A stretch of 17,001 nt of DNA from Candidatus Pelagibacterales bacterium (GTDB taxonomy: Bacteria; Pseudomonadota; Alphaproteobacteria; TMED109), in the NCBI GenBank assembly GCA_002732015.1, contig PCCU01000002.1:23858-40858 (forward strand), in the 5' to 3' direction. The position numbers were made by a program, and so were the translations under genes. Below, piece by piece: positions 1 to 6,975 of the stretch; within the stretch, counting starts at the first letter, position 1, and every line of letters starts with the position of its first letter. The notes under the pieces are model-generated. The model saw nothing but the letters and a program-made list of their open reading frames with translations. It was not told the origin of the DNA and made no database searches.

Positions 1-185
1 TTACCATCAGCATCCATGGTTAAATATTGTTGATGATCCCAATTTCCTGCTGCAATAGCTTTAGATGCACTGTCTACAGCATGAGGCAGTATGGAATAAC
101 CGATAACTAGACCAGCACCAGCAGCAGAGCCAACTAATACTTGTCTTCTGGATAAATTTCCAATTTTTTTAATATGTTTTGTCAT
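1..185 (-). CDS. iorB: Isoquinoline 1-oxidoreductase-like molybdopterin subunit (beta), 5' part only
   Basis: The gene starts at ATG 183-185 and runs off the left edge, leaving 61 codons. The N-terminus is a clear twin-arginine (Tat) signal: a basic start, S-R-R-Q-V-L-V-G at residues 12-19, then a hydrophobic Ala/Gly-rich segment to about residue 34. A Tat signal of this kind is typical of the large molybdopterin subunit of IorAB-type oxidoreductases (xanthine dehydrogenase family), which is exported already folded with its cofactor. It begins 5 bp after the stop of the 2Fe-2S subunit gene, with AGGAG ten bases upstream of the ATG (plus-strand 196-200), so the two subunits are co-translated from one mRNA. 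The catalytic Mo-binding part lies outside the window, so the substrate cannot be judged; N-heterocycles or aldehydes are typical of the family. The family call rests on the signal and the partner gene. Confidence 0.82.
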   Translation of the reverse strand, partial: MTKHIKKIGNLSRRQVLVGSAAGAGLVIGYSILPHAVDSASKAIAAGNWDHQQYLTMDADG

Positions 186-190
186 ATCTT

Positions 191-655
191 TTATGCTCCT
201 TGCATTATTTCAGACGCTCTTTTAATAGCAGTCTTAATTCTATTGTAAGTAATACATCTACAGATATTACCCTGTTGTGCTTCAATTATTTCATTATCTG
301 ACGGTGATGGATTTGAAGCTAAAAAAGCAGCAGCATTCATCATTTGGCCTGATTGACAATATCCACATTGAGGTACTTGTAGTTCTAACCATGCTTGTTG
401 CACTGGATGTCCTCCTTGACCACCGTTTAACCCTTCTATTGTAGTAATTTTAGCCCCTTCAGCATCAGATATTTCTACCTGACAAGAACGAACAGCTTCT
501 CCATTTAAATGAACAGTACACGCTCCGCATAAGCCTAAACCACAACCAAATTTGGTTCCAGTTAACCTTAAATGCTCACGTATAACCCAAAGTAATCTTG
601 TATCCCCAGGTGCGTCTACTACCTGATTGACACCATTAACTGTTAATACAGTCAT
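191..655 (-). CDS. iorA: 2Fe-2S subunit of an isoquinoline 1-oxidoreductase-type molybdenum hydroxylase (alpha)
   Basis: This 154-residue protein is the small electron-transfer subunit that passes electrons from the Mo site through two [2Fe-2S] clusters. Residues 1-75 are a plant-ferredoxin-like domain with Cys38, Cys43, Cys46 and Cys58 in the expected spacing. Residues 80-150 are the four-helix [2Fe-2S]-binding domain with C-G-Y-C (Cys97, Cys100) and C-R-C (Cys132, Cys134). The length is normal for the family. An ATG twelve bases further upstream (665-667) is in frame, but the sequence between the two is the ribosome-binding site GGGAGG, so I start at 655. The protein has no signal of its own and probably exits the cell with the Tat-bearing partner. 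By hand count G+C here is about 39%, well above the AAA ATPase gene downstream in the window (about 28%), which could reflect strong expression or transfer. Confidence 0.93.
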   Translation of the reverse strand: MTVLTVNGVNQVVDAPGDTRLLWVIREHLRLTGTKFGCGLGLCGACTVHLNGEAVRSCQVEISDAEGAKITTIEGLNGGQGGHPVQQAWLELQVPQCGYCQSGQMMNAAAFLASNPSPSDNEIIEAQQGNICRCITYNRIKTAIKRASEIMQGA

Positions 656-695
656 ATTTCCTCCCATAGTGAGTGTTAAAAAAATATCTGTTTAT

Positions 696-724
696 AAAAT
701 AATGCACTTAACCTCATTCGGCAA
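696..724 (-). promoter_or_regulatory. Possible sigma70-type promoter for iorAB
   Basis: On the minus strand TTGCCG (plus-strand 719-724) is followed after exactly 17 bases by TATTTT (plus-strand 696-701), about 40 bases before the iorA start. The 80 bp between the dehydrogenase stop and iorA is one of the few real gaps on this strand, which makes a promoter plausible. Both boxes are imperfect, and in DNA this AT-rich such matches arise by chance. Confidence 0.3.
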
Positions 725-734
725 CCCTTTTTTT

Positions 735-1487
735 TTAAATTGTTCTTCCTCCGTCTACTTCTAGCATTACTCCAGTAATAAAATTAGCTTCATCAGAACT
801 CAAAAAAAGACAAGCATTAGCTACATCATAAGGCTCTGCTAATCTTCCCAAGGGTACTGATGACTTAAATTTTTCATAGGCAGTATTAGGATCTTCTTCA
901 CCTATAAAGTCTTTTAGCATTGGAGTCTCTCCGGCTACTGGACATATACCGTTTACTCTAATTTTGTACTCTGCAACTTCTAACGCTAAGGCTTTAGTCA
1001 TGGGCACTAGCGCACCTTTTGTAGCATTGTATAAAGCTAATCCCGGTCTAGGTCTAATAGCTGCTGTAGAAACTATATTCACTATATTTCCACCTGCTTT
1101 TTGTTTTATAAATTGAGGTACAATATTTTTTGCTCCTAAGTAAATTGACTTAACATTTATTTTAAATAGATTATCAAAAAGTTCTTCTGATGAGTCTATT
1201 AACATTCGAGGCTTCATTCCTATTGCTGCGTTTTGAACTAAAATATCTACTTTAGAAAACTTTAAAATTGTTTCCTTAATCATATTTTCCACATCCAAAG
1301 CTTTACTAACATCTACTTTAAGAGCAATCGCATTTTTGCCTAGTTTGTTTGCATAGTCGCTAGCCGATTCGTAATCTATATCAGCTATTAAAACTTTAGC
1401 ACCTTCGTTAATAAATTTTTCCACAATGCCTTTACCAAACCCTGATGCACCTCCTGTAACAATCGCTACTTTATTATTTAAACGCAT
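735..1487 (-). CDS. Short-chain dehydrogenase/reductase (SDR), NAD-type
   Basis: This 250-residue classical SDR has a Rossmann fold. The cofactor motif T-G-G-A-S-G-F-G is at residues 11-18, and an Asp at the end of beta-2 (around residue 36) suggests NAD(H) rather than NADP(H). N-A-A-I-G follows at 86-90, the structural Asn at 111, and the catalytic set Ser140, Tyr153 and Lys157 is complete. The C-terminal E-V-D-G-G-R is typical. Annotation pipelines usually label such proteins 3-oxoacyl-ACP reductase or glucose 1-dehydrogenase, but the substrate cannot be read from sequence. A TTG codon 18 bases upstream is in frame, but a strong ribosome-binding sequence (AAAGAGGGAG) lies just before the ATG at 1487, so I use that ATG. 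It sits between the CoxE-like gene (29 bp gap) and iorA on the same strand, and may act on a product or precursor of the Mo hydroxylase reaction (inference). Confidence 0.9.
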   Translation of the reverse strand: MRLNNKVAIVTGGASGFGKGIVEKFINEGAKVLIADIDYESASDYANKLGKNAIALKVDVSKALDVENMIKETILKFSKVDILVQNAAIGMKPRMLIDSSEELFDNLFKINVKSIYLGAKNIVPQFIKQKAGGNIVNIVSTAAIRPRPGLALYNATKGALVPMTKALALEVAEYKIRVNGICPVAGETPMLKDFIGEEDPNTAYEKFKSSVPLGRLAEPYDVANACLFLSSDEANFITGVMLEVDGGRTI

Positions 1488-1516
1488 ATACTCCCTCTTT
1501 ACCAAAAATTAAAAAT

Positions 1517-2695
1517 TTATTTTGCTAGTTCTTTCATCCCTGCTTCTATTCCTGAAATATTCAATTCAAACATCAAATGATTAACTAATTCTTTTAAGAT
1601 TTTAGTTGATTGGGAATAATCCCAATTATCAATGTTCTCTGGATTTAACCAAATTGTCTTATCAAAATAACTTACAATTTTTTTTATCCAATAACTTCCT
1701 GGCTTTTCATTCCAATGTTCAATACTTCCTCCCGGATACACTACTTCATAAGGAGACATTAACGCGTCTCCAATTATAATAACCTTAGTATTTTTCTTAT
1801 ACAATCTTATTATTTCATTAATACTAGTTACATTAGAGCTTCTCCTCATATTGTCCTTCCATACGCCCTCATATATGCAATTATGAAAATAAAAAAAGTC
1901 TAGACTTTTAAACTCACTGTTTGCTGCTGAAAAAATTTCTTCACAAATTTTTGTATGCTCATCCATTGATCCTCCAATATCAATAAACAACAAAACTCTA
2001 ACCTTATTAGTTCTTTCAGGCCTATACTTAATATCTAGCATTCCAGCATTTTTTGAAGTAGAAGATATTGTATTTTCTAAATCAAACTCAAGCTCTGAAC
2101 TTTGTCTTGCAAATTTCCTTAGTCTTTTTAAAGCGACTTGAATATTTCTTGTGTTTAGTAAAACTTTATCGTCAAGATTCTTAAACTCTCGCTTCTCCCA
2201 GACTTTTATAGCACTTTTATTTTGTGATGAACCACCTACTCTAATACCTTTTGGATTATACCCTGAGTTTCCAAACATCGATGTTCCCCCAGTTCCTAAC
2301 CATTTATTGCCTCCTTGATGTTTCTTCTTTTGCTCTTCAAGTATTTTTTCAAACTCCTTTAATACATCTTCCCATTCTTTATCGTTACTAATTTTTTTCT
2401 TCATTTCATCAGAAAATATTTTCTTAAGTTGATTTTCTATCCACTCTTTTGGTATTTTGTTTTTTATTTCTTGATAAAACTCATTATTTAATTCGTAAAA
2501 ACTTTTAAATACTTTATCAAATTTATCAAAATACTTCTCATCTTTAATTAAGCTTATTTTTGAAAAATGATAAAACTCATCAACATTATTGCTATCACAT
2601 ATTCCTTTTTCTAAACCATTTAGCATATCTAAGTATTCTTTAATAGTAACTGGTATACCCGATAATTTTAAAGCCTGAAAAAGTTTAAGGAACAC
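1517..2695 (-). CDS. CoxE-type VWA domain protein
   Basis: This 392-residue protein has a helical, Lys/Glu-rich N-terminal half (to about residue 130), a Gly-rich linker (about 128-157) and a C-terminal von Willebrand A domain from about 230. The metal-site motif is D-I-G-G-S-M at 239-244; Gly replaces the first Ser of the usual DxSxS, which as I recall is common in this CoxE-like subfamily. Conserved stretches such as F-F-Y-F-H-N-C, G-D-A-L-M-S-P-Y-E and P-G-G-S-I-E-H-W-N support that subfamily. The start is GTG 2693-2695, which overlaps the TAG stop of the AAA ATPase by one base and is preceded by an AAGAAGAG ribosome site inside that gene, so translation is coupled. MoxR/VWA pairs act as chaperone machines that insert cofactors or metals, for example CoxD/CoxE for the Mo-Cu site of CO dehydrogenase. 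Its client here is unknown; the nearby Mo hydroxylase is a candidate. Confidence 0.87.
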   Translation of the reverse strand: MFLKLFQALKLSGIPVTIKEYLDMLNGLEKGICDSNNVDEFYHFSKISLIKDEKYFDKFDKVFKSFYELNNEFYQEIKNKIPKEWIENQLKKIFSDEMKKKISNDKEWEDVLKEFEKILEEQKKKHQGGNKWLGTGGTSMFGNSGYNPKGIRVGGSSQNKSAIKVWEKREFKNLDDKVLLNTRNIQVALKRLRKFARQSSELEFDLENTISSTSKNAGMLDIKYRPERTNKVRVLLFIDIGGSMDEHTKICEEIFSAANSEFKSLDFFYFHNCIYEGVWKDNMRRSSNVTSINEIIRLYKKNTKVIIIGDALMSPYEVVYPGGSIEHWNEKPGSYWIKKIVSYFDKTIWLNPENIDNWDYSQSTKILKELVNHLMFELNISGIEAGMKELAK

Positions 2696-3543
2696 TAATT
2701 TTCTCTTCTTGCCATGAAAGCTATCTTTTGAAATAACTCAACATCTGCTTCATTTTTTAATAAAGCTCCATAAAGTGGGGGCAAAATAGAGTTTTTATTT
2801 TTGTTTTTTAAGTCTTCAAGGTCTAAATCATCAGCAACTAAAAGTTTTAACCAATCAATAAGCTCAGAAGTAGATGGTTTTTTCTTTAGCCCAGGCGTTT
2901 CTCTAATCTCTATAAATGAACTTAAAGCATAGTTTAGAAGGTTTTTTTTAATATTAGGATGATGTACTTTGACTATCTCTGCTAAAGTTTTCTCATCAGG
3001 AAAACTAATATAATGAAAAAAACACCTTCTTAAAAATGCATCGGGTAAATCTTTCTCATTATTTGAAGTTATAACAACTATAGGTCTTTGTTTAGCTACT
3101 ATAACTTCATTAGTCTCGTAAACAAAAAACTCCATTTTATCAAGTTCTTGCAACAAATCATTTGGAAACTCTATATCCGCCTTATCTATTTCATCTATTA
3201 AAAGAACTGGTTTTTTTGAAGCTGTAAAGGCTTTCCAAAGAACTCCTTCATTAATGTAATTATTTATGTCCTGAACTTTTTTATTTCCTAATTGAGAATC
3301 TCTTAATCTGGAAACTGCATCATATTCATATAACCCTTGCTGAGCTTTTGTAGTAGATTTAATATGCCAAGAAATCAATTCAGCTTCAAAAGTAGCAGCT
3401 ATCTCCTCTGCTAACATAGTTTTGCCTGTTCCTGGCTCTCCTTTAACTAATAGCGGCTTTTCTAAAATAACCGCTGCATTCACTGCCTCTATTAGTTGAT
3501 TTGATGCAATATAATTGTTTGTACTAGAAAATTTTTTTTTCAT
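2695..3543 (-). CDS. MoxR/CoxD-type AAA+ ATPase
   Basis: This 282-residue AAA+ ATPase of the MoxR group is the motor partner of the downstream VWA protein. Walker A is G-E-P-G-T-G-K-T at 35-42 and Walker B is V-L-L-I-D-E-I-D at 113-120. Sensor 1 (I-T-S-N-N at 158-162) and the arginine-finger region F-L-R-R-C (170-174) are present, followed by a short helical lid. It is cytoplasmic, with no membrane segment. The start is ATG 3541-3543, just 15 bp after the bacterioferritin stop. No Shine-Dalgarno precedes it; instead there is an extended -10-like sequence whose TG belongs to the bacterioferritin stop codon, suggesting its own nearly leaderless transcript. The stop overlaps the next gene's GTG. 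Related MoxR ATPases remodel metalloenzymes during cofactor insertion. Confidence 0.92.
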   Translation of the reverse strand: MKKKFSSTNNYIASNQLIEAVNAAVILEKPLLVKGEPGTGKTMLAEEIAATFEAELISWHIKSTTKAQQGLYEYDAVSRLRDSQLGNKKVQDINNYINEGVLWKAFTASKKPVLLIDEIDKADIEFPNDLLQELDKMEFFVYETNEVIVAKQRPIVVITSNNEKDLPDAFLRRCFFHYISFPDEKTLAEIVKVHHPNIKKNLLNYALSSFIEIRETPGLKKKPSTSELIDWLKLLVADDLDLEDLKNKNKNSILPPLYGALLKNEADVELFQKIAFMARREN

Positions 3544-3552
3544 GTACTAAAT

Positions 3553-3561
3553 ATTATATCA
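3553..3561 (-). promoter_or_regulatory. Extended -10-like element before moxR, built on the bfr stop codon
   Basis: Reading the minus strand, T-G-A-T-A-T-A-A-T matches the extended -10 consensus (TG, one base, TATAAT). Its TGA is the bacterioferritin stop codon. It ends nine bases before the moxR ATG, so transcription would start about three bases before the ATG and leave almost no leader. No good -35 is seen, which extended -10 promoters tolerate. Read-through from bfr is the alternative. Confidence 0.4.
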
Positions 3562-4023
3562 AATCTGACTTTGTAACCAGTTTTCTTTTCCTACTTTTTC
3601 AACTAACCCTAAATGAGTTTCTATAACATCAACATGCTCTTCTTCACTATCAAGAATAGATCTGAAAAGGTCTCTAGAAACAAAATCTTTCACCTCTTCA
3701 CAATCTGTAATTGCATTCTTTAAATCTGCCAAAGCTTTTTCCTCTAACTTGAGATCACAATTCAAACATTCAACAGGCTCTTCACCTATCATAATTTTAT
3801 TCATATCCTGAACGTTAGGTAATCCTTCTAAAAATAATATTCTTGCAATTATTTGATCGGCGTGTTTCATTTCATCTATAGATTCTTTATATTCATAGTC
3901 GCCTAATTTAATGTAGCCCCAATCTTTAAACATTTTTGAATGTAAAAAATACTGGTTTATAGCGGTGAGTTCATTTTTTAAAACTTGATTCAAATGCCCT
4001 ATAACTTTTTCGTTACCCTTCAT
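3559..4023 (-). CDS. bfr: Bacterioferritin (haem-binding, ferroxidase-active type)
   Basis: This 154-residue bacterioferritin is expected to form a 24-subunit cage that oxidises Fe2+ and stores iron in the cytoplasm. All dinuclear ferroxidase ligands are visible at the usual places: Glu18, Glu51, His54, Glu94, Glu127 and His130, with Tyr25 nearby. Met52, the axial ligand for the inter-subunit haem, is present. The length is normal. The start is ATG 4021-4023 with a strong GGGAGG ribosome site a few bases upstream, and a TATAAT lies 22 bases before the ATG. No bacterioferritin-associated ferredoxin (bfd) is next to it. I looked for an inverted-repeat iron box upstream and found none I would trust. 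It is followed by moxR with only 15 bp between them. Confidence 0.96.
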   Translation of the reverse strand: MKGNEKVIGHLNQVLKNELTAINQYFLHSKMFKDWGYIKLGDYEYKESIDEMKHADQIIARILFLEGLPNVQDMNKIMIGEEPVECLNCDLKLEEKALADLKNAITDCEEVKDFVSRDLFRSILDSEEEHVDVIETHLGLVEKVGKENWLQSQI

Positions 4024-4045
4024 ATTAACCTCCCGAATTTAGATT

Positions 4046-4051
4046 ATTATA
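4046..4051 (-). promoter_or_regulatory. -10 box for bfr
   Basis: A perfect TATAAT on the minus strand lies 22 bases before the bfr ATG and upstream of its GGGAGG ribosome site, which would give a leader of about 15 bases. The matching -35 position (17 bp away) reads ATATAA, a poor match. It sits in the 135 bp divergent region 4024-4158 between bfr and gpmA, the longest gap in the window. Apart from the two start regions that gap is plain AT-rich DNA with no hairpin or repeat that I could see. Confidence 0.45.
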
Positions 4052-4143
4052 CACGAAATACAAATTGTTTATATATCTTTACGATATTTTTTTATAATTA
4101 GTTTATATTGTAAAAAAATAGATAATTATTTTATTACAAAAAT

Positions 4144-4152
4144 TGATATTAT
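4144..4152 (+). promoter_or_regulatory. Extended -10-like element giving a leaderless gpmA transcript
   Basis: T-G-A-T-A-T-T-A-T matches an extended -10 (TG, one base, TATTAT). It ends six bases before the gpmA ATG, so standard spacing puts the first transcribed base on the A of the ATG. There is no Shine-Dalgarno upstream of gpmA, which fits leaderless translation. The -35 is not recognisable. Confidence 0.4.
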
Positions 4153-4158
4153 TTTTAT

Positions 4159-4884
4159 ATGACTGAAATTATTTTAATTAGACATGGCCAAAGTGAATGG
4201 AATGCTAAAAACAAATTTACTGGATGGGTAGACTCTGATTTATCAGAAAAAGGAAAGTTAGAAGCAAAATATGCAGGGGAGCTTATTAAAAATACTAATA
4301 TAAAAATTTCTATCTCTTACACCTCTTATTTAAGAAGAGCTCAAGAAACTCTTAATATAATTTTAAATGTAATAGGAAAAAAGGAAAACCTGGTTGAAAA
4401 AGCATGGGAGTTAAATGAAAGACATTATGGTTCTTTAACAGGCTTAAATAAGGAAGAAACAAAAATTAAATTAGGAGAAGAAACATTTAATAGATATAGA
4501 AGGTCGTGGGACATTGCGCCTCCACCAATAGAAAAAAATAGTCAATATTTGAATAAATTCAACAAACAAAATTCAAAAATACCATCTTTAAAAATTCCTA
4601 CAACAGAGTCACTAAAAAATACATATGATAGAGTAATTCCTTATTACAAAGAAACGGTTTTGCCTCAAATAGCAAATGGAAAAAATGTTTTAATAGCTGC
4701 CCACGGAAATTCACTAAGAGCTTTTTGTAAATATATATTCAATATAAGTAATGAAAAAATTAATCAATTGGAAATCCCAACAGGAAACCCTATGCGAATA
4801 AGATTAGACTCTTCATGTTTAAAAAGCATTGATGCTTTTTATCTGGATGAAAAAAGAAAACAAAAAATATTTGTGAACGAATAA
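4159..4884 (+). CDS. gpmA: 2,3-bisphosphoglycerate-dependent phosphoglycerate mutase
   Basis: This 241-residue enzyme interconverts 3- and 2-phosphoglycerate in glycolysis and gluconeogenesis. The phosphohistidine motif R-H-G is at residues 8-10 (His9). It is followed by the dPGM-specific stretch F-T-G-W-V-D-S-D-L-S at 20-29, E-L-N-E-R-H-Y-G-S-L-T-G around the acid-base Glu87, and the second histidine in A-A-H-G-N-S-L-R (His182). The P-T-T-E-S-L stretch at 147-152 and the I-P-T-G-N-P end distinguish it from SixA/CobC-like phosphatases. The length is within the family range. It stands alone on its strand, divergent from bfr and ending six bases short of the converging amidase stop; no terminator hairpin is visible between them. 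Its start has no Shine-Dalgarno (see the adjacent promoter entry). Confidence 0.96.
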   Translation: MTEIILIRHGQSEWNAKNKFTGWVDSDLSEKGKLEAKYAGELIKNTNIKISISYTSYLRRAQETLNIILNVIGKKENLVEKAWELNERHYGSLTGLNKEETKIKLGEETFNRYRRSWDIAPPPIEKNSQYLNKFNKQNSKIPSLKIPTTESLKNTYDRVIPYYKETVLPQIANGKNVLIAAHGNSLRAFCKYIFNISNEKINQLEIPTGNPMRIRLDSSCLKSIDAFYLDEKRKQKIFVNE

Positions 4885-4890
4885 ATTTAA

Positions 4891-6315
4891 TTACAGTTTA
4901 GGCCAAGAATTAACCAGCCCGAAGGATTGCTCAATAAAGTGGGCTAGTTCAAAACACGTTTTATCTTTATATATGTCTGCTACTATTTGTAATCCTACAG
5001 GAAGTCCAGATTTTGAAAAGCTAACATTGATTGTTGATGCAGGATTCTTTGTAAGATTAAAAGGATACGTAAATGGCAACCATGAAAATAGTTCATCATC
5101 CTTGAAACCTTTCGGAACATTTTCATCTGAATTAAATGGCAATACTGGTAAGGTTGGACCTATTATTGCATCAGTATTACTAAAAATTTTTCTTAAATGT
5201 ACGGAATTTTCTGCTCTTTTAGCCTCTGCATCCATAAAATCAAACATAGTATATTGTTTTCCTTTTTCAACAAAATTTAAAAAAGATGGCTCTAAATTAT
5301 TATAATCTTTTTTGCTTATCTTTCTTGCTAAATTAGCAGCACCAGATTGCCACATAACTAAAAAAACTTCTAAGGGATTATGTGGCCAATTTATTGCGTC
5401 AATTTCAAAAATTTGTAGTCCATTTTTTTTTAAAGAAACTATAGAGTCTTCTATGTTTTCTAAAACTTCACTGTCCATTAGATTTACATCAAAATATTTA
5501 TCCATTCCCCAAAATTTTGAATACCCTATTTTAAATTTATTTATTAGATTTTTTTCATATAAAACATAGTCTTGTTTCTCATTAGGTAATGAATGCCAAT
5601 CCTGAATATCCATATTTGCAATAGCATTCATTATTATACCACTATCTTTAACTGTTCGTGTAATAGGACCCAAGTTAGCTATTGTTCCAAAAGGAGAAAT
5701 GGGATAGGCAGGTATTCTTCCAAAAGAAGGTTTGTGTCCAAATAAACCACAAAAACTACAAGGGATTCTAATTGATCCTCCACCATCAGTGCCAATAGAC
5801 GCAGGTCCTAAACCTCCTGCTACAGCCGCACTAGATCCTCCTGAGCTTCCTCCGGCATTTAAAGATAAATCCCAAGGATTGTTTGTATTTCCATATTTTA
5901 AACTTTGAGTTGTTCCCTTATGCCCAAACTCTGGAGACGCAGTCTTCCCTAAAATAATTGCTCCTTGTTGTTTTAATTTTTTTACTACAGGTGCATCATA
6001 TTCTGATTGGATCGGCAAACTTGATGTTAAGGTTCCTCTACATGTAGGCATATTCTTTGTTGCTATTAAATCTTTTATACTTATTGGAACCCCCTCTAAT
6101 ATTCCCCTTATGGATTTTTTTTCATAGTTGATTGTGGATATAGAAGCTTGCTCCAAAATAATCTTTTCATCAAAAAATACATATGCATTAAGTTTTGTAT
6201 TATCTTGATTAATTTTTTTTATTATTTCTTTAGAAAGTTCTAAAGGTGAAAATTTTTTTTCTTTATAACCTTCTAAAATGTCTAGTATAGAATATTTCCA
6301 TAGTTCTTGTTTCAT
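4891..6315 (-). CDS. Amidase signature family hydrolase
   Basis: This 474-residue amidase signature enzyme hydrolyses a C-N amide bond; the true substrate is unknown. The Ser-cisSer-Lys triad is complete: Lys81 in S-I-K-D-L, the first serine in the Gly/Ser-rich loop G-G-S-S-G-G (about Ser157), and the nucleophile Ser181 in G-G-G-S-I-R-I-P. The C-terminal G-L-P-V-G-L-Q-I-V-A motif is typical. It is not obviously GatA: no gatB or gatC lies nearby, and it resembles the stand-alone amidases usually annotated in fatty-amide or aryl-amide metabolism. No signal peptide is visible. The start is ATG 6313-6315; no clear Shine-Dalgarno precedes it, and the 45 bp divergent region shared with the next gene contains overlapping TATAAT boxes on this strand. 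Confidence 0.92.
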   Translation of the reverse strand: MKQELWKYSILDILEGYKEKKFSPLELSKEIIKKINQDNTKLNAYVFFDEKIILEQASISTINYEKKSIRGILEGVPISIKDLIATKNMPTCRGTLTSSLPIQSEYDAPVVKKLKQQGAIILGKTASPEFGHKGTTQSLKYGNTNNPWDLSLNAGGSSGGSSAAVAGGLGPASIGTDGGGSIRIPCSFCGLFGHKPSFGRIPAYPISPFGTIANLGPITRTVKDSGIIMNAIANMDIQDWHSLPNEKQDYVLYEKNLINKFKIGYSKFWGMDKYFDVNLMDSEVLENIEDSIVSLKKNGLQIFEIDAINWPHNPLEVFLVMWQSGAANLARKISKKDYNNLEPSFLNFVEKGKQYTMFDFMDAEAKRAENSVHLRKIFSNTDAIIGPTLPVLPFNSDENVPKGFKDDELFSWLPFTYPFNLTKNPASTINVSFSKSGLPVGLQIVADIYKDKTCFELAHFIEQSFGLVNSWPKL

Positions 6316-6343
6316 TTTATTTCATTTAAAATAATAATTATTT

Positions 6344-6356
6344 ATTATATTATAAT
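6344..6356. promoter_or_regulatory. Bidirectional TATAAT-rich start region between amidase and the HCCA-isomerase-like gene
   Basis: Within these thirteen bases TATAAT can be read twice on the minus strand (ending at plus-strand 6344 and 6349) and once on the plus strand (6351-6356). The plus-strand box ends four bases before the ATG at 6361 and would leave no leader; the minus-strand boxes lie about 30 bases before the amidase ATG. The intergenic region is so short and AT-rich that promoters for both genes must be here, but the exact hexamers are uncertain. Confidence 0.4.
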
Positions 6357-6360
6357 TTGT

Positions 6361-6975
6361 ATGAAAAATAATCTTAAATTTTATATGGTGCCTGCTTCTC
6401 CTTGGAGTTTTTTAAGTTTTGATAGAATTGAAGAAATTTCTAGTTCATATAATTTAGAAGTTGATTTAATACCAATTGATATTTTTAAGTTATTTGAAAT
6501 GCAAGAAATAAAAATGGTATCAAAAAGACCTAAGGCAATTCAAAAGAATAGATTAAGAGAATTACAAAGATGGAAAGATCATTTAAGTATAAAATTTAAC
6601 ATTATGCCAAAGTTTTGGCCTGTTAATCCATTAAGGGCCTGTAAACTTATAATTGCCTCTTCTATTTTTTATTCATCTGAAAAACATAAGTCTTTTCTTT
6701 TAGCAAAAAAACTATCAGAAGCTGTATGGGTAAATGACTCAAACACTGATGACGATAATGAAATTTTTGAAATTGCAAAAGAAGTTGTAGATATTGATAG
6801 TATAAAAGATATTTATTTTGATAATAAGGTCACCTCAATACTAGAAAATAATACAGTTGATGCGTTTAAAAATGATATATTTGGAGTGCCTACATTTGTA
6901 TATAATAATCAAGTTTTTTGGGGGCAAGATAGAATATGTTTCTTAGAGAAAGAAATAAAAAAATCAAATGAATAA
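6361..6975 (+). CDS. 2-hydroxychromene-2-carboxylate isomerase family protein (DsbA/kappa-GST fold)
   Basis: This 204-residue thioredoxin-like protein belongs to the HCCA isomerase/kappa glutathione transferase group. The N-terminal strand is followed by P-A-S-P-W-S-F-L (11-18), where Ser13 takes the place of the DsbA active-site cysteine, as in HCCA isomerases. The C-terminal hallmarks are G-V-P-T-F (175-179), with the cis-Pro loop, and F-W-G-Q-D-R (186-191). The family isomerises a ring-opened naphthalene catabolite using glutathione, but many bacterial members have no known substrate and no aromatic-degradation genes are adjacent. I start at ATG 6361; an in-frame ATG 54 bases upstream would add an Ile-rich tail translated from the promoter region and antisense to the amidase start. 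It overlaps the next gene by 8 bp. Confidence 0.86.
   Translation: MKNNLKFYMVPASPWSFLSFDRIEEISSSYNLEVDLIPIDIFKLFEMQEIKMVSKRPKAIQKNRLRELQRWKDHLSIKFNIMPKFWPVNPLRACKLIIASSIFYSSEKHKSFLLAKKLSEAVWVNDSNTDDDNEIFEIAKEVVDIDSIKDIYFDNKVTSILENNTVDAFKNDIFGVPTFVYNNQVFWGQDRICFLEKEIKKSNE

Noticed and set aside
656..667. Upstream ATG adding four residues to iorA
   Set aside because: The extra codons are the Shine-Dalgarno sequence GGGAGG itself; family members begin at the second Met.
1488..1505. TTG start adding six residues to the SDR
   Set aside because: The added stretch is a purine-rich ribosome site directly before a good ATG, and the SDR fold starts at the later Met.
239..3543. Loss of the VWA metal site because D-x-G-G-S replaces D-x-S-x-S
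   Set aside because: This substitution is, to my knowledge, usual in the CoxE-like subfamily to which this protein belongs, so it is not a sign of decay.
4024..4158. Iron-box or small RNA in the bfr-gpmA gap
   Set aside because: No convincing inverted repeat, RirA/Irr/Fur-like site or stable hairpin could be seen; only AT-rich DNA and start regions.
4973..5569. Two open frames on the plus strand inside the amidase gene
   Set aside because: They are antisense to a complete amidase with an intact catalytic triad, and show no motif or ribosome site.
6307..6360. Upstream start giving the HCCA-isomerase-like protein an Ile-rich leader resembling a signal peptide
   Set aside because: It is translated AT-rich promoter DNA, overlaps the amidase start antisense, and homologues begin with the strand at the later Met.
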